From contig CAZDME010000061.1 of assembly GCA_964506785.1 (NCBI GenBank), positions 1 through 7,433 of the forward strand: a DNA stretch of 7,433 bases, written 5' to 3'. Of the stretch, positions 1-6,200 are shown one piece after another. The stretch is from CAZDME01 sp964506785 [NCBI: uncultured bacterium]. Its GTDB lineage: Bacteria > CAZDME01 > JAYEMH01. The position numbers and the translations under genes were made by a program. Each line of letters starts with the position of its first letter. The first letter of the stretch is position 1. The notes below the pieces were generated by a model. It saw only the letters and a list, made by a program, of their open reading frames with translations. It did no database searches and was not told where the DNA came from.

Positions 1-1508
1 TTAACATACTTTTTATTGTTTTGACGCAGGGTCTTTTTTATAATCCTAAACGCGATTTTTACCGCATATAAAAAATTTTCTTTCGAAAGAATTTTGGGAA
101 GTAAATATTTATAAAAGTTACTAGGGGGTAAGTAAAACAGTAGCTTAACGAATAAGTATTGCCTGCTGGCTTTATCTCGCAAATATTGCAATTCGGATGC
201 TTTCACCGTTTTGGTATCATAATTTGCAGTTTCAAGATTAGAGCCTCTGGCAACATCTGTTAGCAATCCTTCTTTTTTAAATATTTCATACATTTCAGCG
301 CCAGCATATGGTTTCGCTACGTAGAAAATTACATAATCAAGACCGGACTGAAAAGCATAGTTGATTGTATCCTGAATTTCATCCCTGGTTTCATAAGGGA
401 AACCTATGATAAAGTTCCCCTGAGTCCATATTCCAATTTGATTAGCTAACTCAACTGTTTTCTTTGCTTTGGTCAAATTTACAGGCTTTCTGATAAATTT
501 TAAGGTCTCCTGATTCCCAGTTTCTATCGGAAAACATAATCTATAAAATCCTGCTTTTTTCATTTTTTTAAGCAGACGCTCATCCGCTAGCCAAACACTG
601 GTTCCGGGAGGAATGGTTAAAGTAATATTCAAAGATTTTTCTATTATTAAATCGCAGATGCTGTTTACTCTATTTCTGTCTAGCATAAACTGGTCATCCA
701 TTATGGCGATCTCCCTTGCACCATAAATTTTCATAAGCATCTCTATTTCTTCGATAAGTTTTTCAGCTGATTTAGGCCTCCATTTTCTTTCCCACATAAC
801 TTTTGTGCTGCAGAAGATACACTCATAAGGACATCCACGGCTTGTCAAAATCGATGCCACAGGCTCTCTTTTAGCAAAGGGCATTGCTAAACTGTTTACC
901 TTGAGGTAAAATTCCATAGATAATTTTTTTCTATCGGGAAAAGGAAGAGAATCTAAATTTTCAATTAACTTTCGACTGGGATTCGATTTCACTCTTCCAT
1001 CTTTTTTTCTATAACTTATCCCATCTACGAGTCCAAGATCCTCTCCATTTTCTATCGCTTCAACTAATTTTTTGAGAGTAACCTCTCCTTCCCCTCTAAC
1101 TATTATATCTGCGGCCGGGTTATTCTCTAATATGTTTTCTGCATCTATTGTTACATGAGCACCGCCCAAAATAACTAATCTATCTTTAAAATTATCCTTT
1201 ACTAATTTTGCTATTTCATATGCATCCGGCGCAAATGAAGTAAAATTACACGTAATACCGATAATTTTGGGATTAAAATCGTCTATTAAACGAACTATCC
1301 TATTATAATCAGATAAGCCTTTTCGATAAAAATGTCCGATCTTCTGCACTTTGGTGAATCCCAAAGCAAACAAATCTAAAATTTCCACATCGTAGTCTTG
1401 AAGGCAAGAAGCTAAACAGGCTAAACCTAATGGTTCCGTTAGGACTAGATTATGACATTCATGCAAGCTTTCTGTTGTTACATATGGATGTATAAGCAGT
1501 ATCTTCAT
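1..1508 (-). CDS. B12-binding-domain radical SAM protein, 3' end beyond window
   Basis: I translated 502 codons from ATG at 1508 with no stop before the window edge, so the C-terminus is missing. An in-frame TAA lies four codons upstream, which makes this ATG the only plausible start. Residues 1-150 resemble the Rossmann-like B12-binding fold: EPLGLA near 25, the GGAHVT turn at 115-120 and RGEGE at 138-142. The cobalamin-ligand motif DxHxxG is absent. The linker LPFPDR (188-193) leads into a radical SAM domain with the canonical CX3CX2C cluster motif at C226, C230 and C233 (SRGCPYECIFC). IGFPYET (368-374) and the ETGNQET segment (329-335) also fit the family. The basic, helical tail from about 445 is unassigned. 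It starts 23 bases after the upstream glycosyltransferase stop, with only a weak GAAAGAAAG ribosome site. The family assignment is firm; the substrate is unknown. It is more A+T-rich than its neighbours. Confidence 0.9.
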   Translation of the reverse strand, partial: MKILLIHPYVTTESLHECHNLVLTEPLGLACLASCLQDYDVEILDLFALGFTKVQKIGHFYRKGLSDYNRIVRLIDDFNPKIIGITCNFTSFAPDAYEIAKLVKDNFKDRLVILGGAHVTIDAENILENNPAADIIVRGEGEVTLKKLVEAIENGEDLGLVDGISYRKKDGRVKSNPSRKLIENLDSLPFPDRKKLSMEFYLKVNSLAMPFAKREPVASILTSRGCPYECIFCSTKVMWERKWRPKSAEKLIEEIEMLMKIYGAREIAIMDDQFMLDRNRVNSICDLIIEKSLNITLTIPPGTSVWLADERLLKKMKKAGFYRLCFPIETGNQETLKFIRKPVNLTKAKKTVELANQIGIWTQGNFIIGFPYETRDEIQDTINYAFQSGLDYVIFYVAKPYAGAEMYEIFKKEGLLTDVARGSNLETANYDTKTVKASELQYLRDKASRQYLFVKLLFYLPPSNFYKYLLPKILSKENFLYAVKIAFRIIKKTLRQNNKKYV

Positions 1509-1531
1509 CTTTCTTTCAGGCTCATTTTAAA

Positions 1532-2677
1532 TTAATAATATTTCCATCGTTTTGTCTGTCTTGTATTTTCCCTGCCAGAGAGATCTTTATTCAGAATAGC
1601 CAGGGTTTCTTCTGCTGACTTATCCCAGGAGAATTCTTTACCTTTATTTAATGCCGTCTGCTTCATTTTAGCGTATAAATTTCTATCGGTCAATAAAGTG
1701 ATAATTCCTTCAGATAAGACCTGAGGATTATTTTTCTTTGTTAATAAACCGGTCTGCCAGTCTATTATGGCATCCCGTACTCCATGGATATTATAGGCTA
1801 CAGCCGGCGTGGATAAAGCGTTGGCTTCACTGACCACAATTCCCCAACCCTCCCTTACTGATGCCAGGATAATAAGGTGCGAATTTTTTATTAAATCCCG
1901 CTTGGTTTCTTCATTGACATGCCCATAGAAGGTAATATTGCCTCCCAGATTATATTTTTTAACTAAACGCTTTAATTTTTTAGCGTAGCCAGGTTTACCG
2001 CCTGAACCGACTATCTTTAACTGAATTTCAGGTATATCCTTTTTAACCATTTGCAGGGCTTCTATTATATGGTGGATTCTCTTTGATTTTCTTAACCGGC
2101 CGACAAATATTAAGCTGGGATTAAAATCTTTCGCTAAAGGCTCTTCCAAAGGCTCAAAAGGAATCCCCACCGGTAAAATAGAAATCTCTTTATTAAAACC
2201 TAATTTTAATAAATCCTGCTTTGTGCTTTCGGATATAGTCAGTACTGGAATCCTTCTATAAAGTTTTAAATAAAAAAACTCCATAGCAAAGCCAATTAGC
2301 GAAAGCGGGAAAAAAGTTTCATAGAACCAAACCTCCCTGGCCAGCTGAAAAATCAGTGCCGCTTTTTTCTCTTTTACATAAAGAGGCGTAAGAAAAGGGA
2401 TTGTGTTTATCTGGTCTATCACTAAATCAAACTTCCCTTTAAAATTTTTTTTATAATGCCTGAAGGCTTGATAATGGACCGTTATCTCAGTGCCTCTGCG
2501 GATTATTTTAATACCTTCAATAATTTCCTCCTTTGGGCAGTTCCCAAAATCCGAGGAAAACCAGGTAACTTCATGGCCGGCGGTAACCCAGCGTCTGGCA
2601 TTTTCATAGGTAAATATTTCCGCCCCTCCTGAAAAAGGGCTTTTAATATCCCGCCAGCTTAAAATTAGAATTTTCAT
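1532..2677 (-). CDS. Glycosyltransferase family 4 (GT-B fold)
   Basis: This 381-residue protein is a retaining-type GT4 glycosyltransferase, expected to transfer a sugar from a nucleotide donor to a growing glycan on the cytoplasmic side of the membrane. The N-terminal acceptor domain opens with MKILILSWRD and the GG loop SGGAE (16-20), typical of GT4. The C-terminal donor domain begins near SLIFVGRLRKSKR (188-200) and holds the EX7E motif at E276 and E284 (REGWGIVVSE). The following stretch, about 288-303, matches the family's usual donor-site segment. There is no signal peptide or membrane helix. The ATG lies 1 base after the gmd stop. The nearest purine-rich site, AGAGGAT at 2691-2697, is 13 bases away, so translation probably depends on coupling. 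Next to gmd it could use GDP-mannose or a GDP-6-deoxy sugar, but that is inference from context. The basic, aromatic tail (KRWKYY) is unexplained. Confidence 0.93.
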   Translation of the reverse strand: MKILILSWRDIKSPFSGGAEIFTYENARRWVTAGHEVTWFSSDFGNCPKEEIIEGIKIIRRGTEITVHYQAFRHYKKNFKGKFDLVIDQINTIPFLTPLYVKEKKAALIFQLAREVWFYETFFPLSLIGFAMEFFYLKLYRRIPVLTISESTKQDLLKLGFNKEISILPVGIPFEPLEEPLAKDFNPSLIFVGRLRKSKRIHHIIEALQMVKKDIPEIQLKIVGSGGKPGYAKKLKRLVKKYNLGGNITFYGHVNEETKRDLIKNSHLIILASVREGWGIVVSEANALSTPAVAYNIHGVRDAIIDWQTGLLTKKNNPQVLSEGIITLLTDRNLYAKMKQTALNKGKEFSWDKSAEETLAILNKDLSGRENTRQTKRWKYY

Positions 2678-2678
2678 A

Positions 2679-3662
2679 TTATTTTATCCGATCCTCTTTT
2701 CTCTTTAAATCAGCATCAACCATGATTTTGACTAATTTTTCGAATTTAACCGTGGGACTCCAGGGAAGTCTTTTCTTGGCCTTAGAATAGTTGCCTAAAA
2801 GTAAATTCACCTCCGCCGGGCGGTAAAACTTCTCATCACTAACCACATAATCTTCCCATTTCAGTCCAACATAGCTAAAAGCCAATTTCACGAATTCCTT
2901 GACAGAATGTGTTTCGCCTGTAGCAATAACATAATCGTCGGGCTTATCCTGTTGAATCATAAGCCACATCGCCCTCACGTAGTCCTTGGCATACCCCCAA
3001 TCTCTTTTTGCCTCTAAATTTCCAAGTCGCAGTTCTTTAGCTAATCCTAATTTAATGTCGGCAACTCCATTGGTTATTTTTCTGGTCACAAATTCAAATC
3101 CCCTGCGGGGAGATTCATGATTGAAAAGCATCCCGGAAGAAGCATGGAGGTTATAACTCTCCCGATAATTTCTGGTTAAATGGAATCCCGCCACTTTAGA
3201 AATCCCATAAGGAGACCTGGGGTGAAAAGGAGTCTCCTCGTTCTGCGGCGTTTCCTTTACCAGTCCAAACATCTCACTTGAAGCGGCAAAATAGAATTTA
3301 CAGTGAGGGGCTTTTCTTTTGATTGCCGAAAGCATGTAATGAGTCCCTCTGATGTTTGTATCAATGGTAGAAAACTCATCTTCAAAAGAATAACTAACGA
3401 AGCTTTGCGCCGCCAAATGGTAGCATTCATCAGGCTTTACTTCTTCAACTACATTAAAAATACTGGCGTAGCTTTCTAAAGAAGCCGGGCATAAAGTTAT
3501 TCTATCCATAATATGTTTTATCCTTCCCAATCTATGTCCGGGATCCTCCAAAGCAACCCGCCTCACCATTCCATAAACTTCATAGCCTTTTTCTAATAAA
3601 AGCTCCGCTAGATATGACCCGTCCTGTCCGGTTATCCCTGTAATTAAGGCTTTTTTCTTCAT
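2679..3662 (-). CDS. gmd: GDP-mannose 4,6-dehydratase
   Basis: Gmd converts GDP-mannose to GDP-4-keto-6-deoxymannose, the branch point to GDP-fucose, GDP-rhamnose, GDP-perosamine and related sugars. This 327-residue protein is an extended short-chain dehydrogenase of normal length. It shows the dinucleotide-binding motif TGITGQDG (8-15), the catalytic SSE at 128-130 (Ser in place of the usual Thr at 128), and YxxxK with Y152 and K156. The spacing from 128 to Y152 is 24 residues, as I expect for Gmd. The C-terminal RPAEVNLLLG (281-290) is a strong Gmd signature. The loop after VRR (33-35) reads VALEDPGHRLGRI instead of the common serine-rich version. A good ribosome site (AAGGAG) precedes the ATG. 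No GDP-fucose synthase, GDP-rhamnose reductase or perosamine aminotransferase lies in the window, so the final sugar is undetermined. Confidence 0.95.
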   Translation of the reverse strand: MKKKALITGITGQDGSYLAELLLEKGYEVYGMVRRVALEDPGHRLGRIKHIMDRITLCPASLESYASIFNVVEEVKPDECYHLAAQSFVSYSFEDEFSTIDTNIRGTHYMLSAIKRKAPHCKFYFAASSEMFGLVKETPQNEETPFHPRSPYGISKVAGFHLTRNYRESYNLHASSGMLFNHESPRRGFEFVTRKITNGVADIKLGLAKELRLGNLEAKRDWGYAKDYVRAMWLMIQQDKPDDYVIATGETHSVKEFVKLAFSYVGLKWEDYVVSDEKFYRPAEVNLLLGNYSKAKKRLPWSPTVKFEKLVKIMVDADLKRKEDRIK

Positions 3663-3670
3663 GGCATTGA

Positions 3671-3676
3671 CTCCTT
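3671..3676 (-). promoter_or_regulatory. Ribosome binding site of gmd
   Basis: AAGGAG on the minus strand lies 8 bases upstream of the gmd ATG at 3662. It supports that ATG over the out-of-frame ATG 5 bases earlier, which lies too close to the site. Confidence 0.8.
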
Positions 3677-3698
3677 TTAGAATATACTGTTCGTTTTT

Positions 3699-5219
3699 CT
3701 AGTTATTGTTTCTTCCGTCAAAATCCAATATATGCCCGCTGACTTTTTTAACGGCTCGGAAGAAATATTTTATATCTTCTTTATCGCGGATACTCAAAAT
3801 CTTTCTGAGTAAAAATTCCGGATTAAATGCGGTTGAATAGATGCCGCGGACCAACTTTGCCAGTTGAGAAGGCTGAAAATTTAATTTCATTACCGGCTCT
3901 TTCATATCGTATCTGGACCAGTCTAAAGTGTTAAGCAGGTCTTTCCTTTTGCATTCCTCGAATAATGGGGTGCCGGGGTAAGCCATAATGATGGTTGCCT
4001 GCAGCGTATAGGCAAAACCCTTCCTGAGGAGCCAATTGCCAAGTTTCAAGGTATTTAAAGCCTCTTCATAACTTTCCCAGGGATACCCAAACATTATGGT
4101 GATGTGAGGGTAAAGGCCGGCAGTCCTTGCCAGTTTACAGGATTCGATAATTTCCTTAACCGTCAAATTTTTATCTATTCTATCCAGGGTGTTCTGGTTG
4201 GCACTTTCTAATCCAAAAAGCAGGAATCGGAAGCCTGCTTTTTTCATTAACCTATAATCCTCTAAGCTCGCCGCCCCAAAACGCATATTACAATCCAACC
4301 CGATTCTTCTGTTATATCCCCTTTTTATCATCCCCCGGCAAAAATCCCCGAGCCATCCTCCCGGGGTAATAGAGCCGGTATCGTCCATAATTTCTTTTAT
4401 CGGATAGTTTTCAATTATATCGTCTATTTCATCTAAAACATTTTCAACCGGTCTTACTCTAAAATGCGGATAAAGCGTTGTCCAGCTGCAAAATTTGCAT
4501 TTTCCCCAGAAACAGTCTCGTCCCGACATAATATAAGTACCTGGCGTGCGTTTATAATTACCGTTTTTATAGGCATAAAGAGGCCATTTGGTTAAGTCTC
4601 TATCAACGAATGGCAGACTGTCAAGATTATGATTAAGCTGGAATTGACCGGTATTTTTAACGGCCCCATTTTGCCGATACCAGATTCCTGGCTCTAAATT
4701 TCGCATTTCGTCTCCCGCATCCCCTTTCCCCTTTACCTTTTTCAAAACCTTACAAAGATTAAGAAGCAGGAAATCGTAATCGCCGCCGGTTAAAACAAAA
4801 TCAACCTTAGAATTTTGGAACGATTCTTCCGGAAGGGCGGTGACATGATCCCCAAAAAGAATAATTTTAGCTTCCCACTTTCCATCTTCCGTTTCCCTTT
4901 TCCCTTCTCCCATCTCCCGTTTTATATCATCAATTATCTTCCAGTGCTGCTTTACCGTCGGGGTTTTAGTTTCCATGGCGATTAAATCAGGCCTTTCAGC
5001 CTTTAGGAAATTTAAGAATTTATCGTAGCTCCAATTTTCGGCAATACAATCATTCCAGATAATCTCAAACCCATTTTCTTTAAGCAAGGTAGCCGCGATA
5101 GCCGGCACAACGGGATAAATATAGGTTGGGCTGTGAAAATACTGGAATTGCCGATTCTGTCCCAGAGTAGCCCAGCCTTTCTCTTTGGATATCGGAGGAT
5201 AAGAAATCATTATCTTCAC
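3699..5219 (-). CDS. Radical SAM protein with B12-binding-like domain and CX4CX2C cluster motif
   Basis: This is a 506-residue protein. Residues 1-150 form a B12-binding-like Rossmann domain (PVVPAIAATLLKENGFEIIW at 36-55, GDHVTALPEE at 123-132, TGG at 144-146) without the DxHxxG cobalamin ligand. The linker LPFVDRD (202-208) leads to a radical SAM domain whose cluster cysteines are C236, C241 and C244 (DCFWGKCKFCSW). That is CX4CX2C rather than CX3CX2C, confirmed codon by codon. FGLESANQNTLDRI (335-348) and MFGYPWES (376-383) are typical of the superfamily. Translation starts at GTG, whose G is also the last base of the upstream glycosyltransferase stop TAG, and a strong GGAGGGG site supports it. 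Residues about 100-116 and 161-172 are encoded by heptamer tandem repeats and look inserted. Its place between a glycosyltransferase and gmd suggests a role in building or modifying a glycan precursor. The substrate is unknown. Confidence 0.9.
   Translation of the reverse strand: MKIMISYPPISKEKGWATLGQNRQFQYFHSPTYIYPVVPAIAATLLKENGFEIIWNDCIAENWSYDKFLNFLKAERPDLIAMETKTPTVKQHWKIIDDIKREMGEGKRETEDGKWEAKIILFGDHVTALPEESFQNSKVDFVLTGGDYDFLLLNLCKVLKKVKGKGDAGDEMRNLEPGIWYRQNGAVKNTGQFQLNHNLDSLPFVDRDLTKWPLYAYKNGNYKRTPGTYIMSGRDCFWGKCKFCSWTTLYPHFRVRPVENVLDEIDDIIENYPIKEIMDDTGSITPGGWLGDFCRGMIKRGYNRRIGLDCNMRFGAASLEDYRLMKKAGFRFLLFGLESANQNTLDRIDKNLTVKEIIESCKLARTAGLYPHITIMFGYPWESYEEALNTLKLGNWLLRKGFAYTLQATIIMAYPGTPLFEECKRKDLLNTLDWSRYDMKEPVMKLNFQPSQLAKLVRGIYSTAFNPEFLLRKILSIRDKEDIKYFFRAVKKVSGHILDFDGRNNN
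4704..4738 (-). repeat. Degenerate 7-bp tandem repeat, array B (5 units)
   Basis: Read on the minus strand, the units are AGGTAAA, GGGGAAA, GGGGATG, CGGGAGA and CGAAATG. The last unit is the most diverged. The fourth, CGGGAGA, is identical to the first unit of the other array at 4871-4919. The stretch is inside the radical SAM gene and encodes residues 161-172 (KVKGKGDAGDEM), a charged, low-complexity segment just before the well-conserved NLEPGIWYR linker. Confidence 0.65.
4871..4919 (-). repeat. Degenerate 7-bp tandem repeat, array A (7 units)
   Basis: Read on the minus strand, the array splits without gaps into CGGGAGA, TGGGAGA, AGGGAAA, AGGGAAA, CGGAAGA, TGGAAAG and TGGGAAG, a consensus of about NGGGARA. 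Because 3 x 7 = 21 bases, the translated product has a 7-residue period: REMGEGK (101-107) then RETEDGK (108-114), then WEA. It sits between IIDDIK and the core strand AKIILFGDHVT of the B12-binding-like domain, a place where a surface loop would be expected. Confidence 0.8.
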
Positions 5220-6199
5220 TATTTCCCCTCCTTAAGCTTCCTGGAAAATAATCCCCTGATAAACCAAGCCCCATAACAAAAATGGGTGCCAATTATGCCT
5301 ATAAAAATGAGGGGAATCAATCTGAGGTCTTTCTTTAAACTGGAGATGAAAGTTAGGATAAGATATATACCTATCGCTGTAAAATAGAAAGGCCGGATGA
5401 AAGGGAAAAATAAAGACAGCAACCCGCCCAGTAAAACAAACAGGATTAAAAATGAGGGCAAAAAGTAGGAAAGCTTCCGGGAACTCTTATATCCTTTTTT
5501 CACAAAATATCCGCGATGGAGGGCATAATTAGACAATTGCCGAAGGTGGGGCAAAAATAGCGCCCGCCGGTGATGATATACCAATACCGCCGGGTCATAA
5601 ACAATCTTTTTTTTAAGCTTTTCGATTATTCCGGAACATAAAAAAGTATCTTCGCCCGGCCAAAAATTAGTATTAAACCCGCCCAACTCTCTCATTATAG
5701 AAGTGCGGATAAGTAAATTACAGGTTGGATAATCATCAACATTCCTTTTGGCGAAAGGCTTAAATCTAAATAACTGGTCACCACTTACCAAAATCGACTC
5801 ATAAACACCCCCCCCTGCTTTCTTTCTTAATGTTCCACCAGGGGCTGTCACCGCCGGGCCGCATATTCCCCCAACATCACTATCTGAAAAATAAAACGCC
5901 GCATTCTTGAGCCAATTTCTGTCCGGATAGGCATCATCGTCGATAAAAGCGAGAATCTCTCCCTTTGCCTCTTTCAAAGCTAAATCCCTCTTTTTAGGCG
6001 GAGACATCTTACCGGTAGCAACAACTTTAACCTTGGAATGATTGAAAATAAACGGATTATCAGGGAAGACAATTATTTCAAAATCTGGATAGTCTAGATT
6101 CAAACAATACCTTATGCATTCTTTTAGAGCATCGTTTAACTCTTTGGCAGCAATGACAACTGATACAAAAATAGATTTTTTTACCTCGGGAGTTTCCAT
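5219..6199 (-). CDS. Membrane-associated glycosyltransferase family 2
   Basis: This 326-residue protein is a GT-A fold, family-2 glycosyltransferase. The nucleotide-binding start is VSVVIAAKELNDALKECI (12-29). The metal- and donor-binding acidic motif is DDD at 87-89 in LAFIDDDAYPD, and the probable catalytic base lies in PGEDTF (181-186). The Q/RxxRW motif of processive synthases is not evident; HHRR (209-212) and an HRGYF segment (228-232) occupy that region, so single-sugar transfer is more likely. Three hydrophobic segments near 245-266, 270-288 and 293-316 should anchor it in the inner membrane, consistent with a lipid-linked acceptor. The ATG follows the flippase stop after a single base (TAG-A-ATG) with no clear Shine-Dalgarno, implying translational coupling. 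Donor and acceptor are not identifiable. Confidence 0.92.
   Translation of the reverse strand: METPEVKKSIFVSVVIAAKELNDALKECIRYCLNLDYPDFEIIVFPDNPFIFNHSKVKVVATGKMSPPKKRDLALKEAKGEILAFIDDDAYPDRNWLKNAAFYFSDSDVGGICGPAVTAPGGTLRKKAGGGVYESILVSGDQLFRFKPFAKRNVDDYPTCNLLIRTSIMRELGGFNTNFWPGEDTFLCSGIIEKLKKKIVYDPAVLVYHHRRALFLPHLRQLSNYALHRGYFVKKGYKSSRKLSYFLPSFLILFVLLGGLLSLFFPFIRPFYFTAIGIYLILTFISSLKKDLRLIPLIFIGIIGTHFCYGAWFIRGLFSRKLKEGK
5225..5231 (-). promoter_or_regulatory. Ribosome binding site that sets a GTG start
   Basis: GGAGGGG on the minus strand ends 5 bases before GTG at 5219, or 7 bases counting from the GGAGG core. It lies within the last codons of the upstream glycosyltransferase. The next in-frame ATG, codon 4, would be 16 bases from the GGAGG core, so GTG is the better start. 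Confidence 0.85.
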
Positions 6200-6200
6200 T

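Noticed and set aside
1505-1525. Six-codon mini-frame (MSLKER) whose TGA overlaps the ATG of the downstream radical SAM gene
   Set aside because: It could be a coupling leader, but it has no ribosome site of its own and is short enough to occur by chance.
1509-1531. Possible terminator or promoter in the 23-base gap between the GT4 and radical SAM genes
   Set aside because: The gap is A+T-rich, without an inverted repeat or a recognisable -35/-10 pair.
3663-3698. Possible -10 element (TATATT) in the gap before gmd
   Set aside because: No convincing -35 box lies at the right distance, and the gap is only 36 bases in a co-directional operon.
5080-5292. 70-codon minus-strand reading frame
   Set aside because: It overlaps the end of the GT2 gene and the start of the radical SAM gene in another frame, both of which are well supported. 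It has no recognisable domain.
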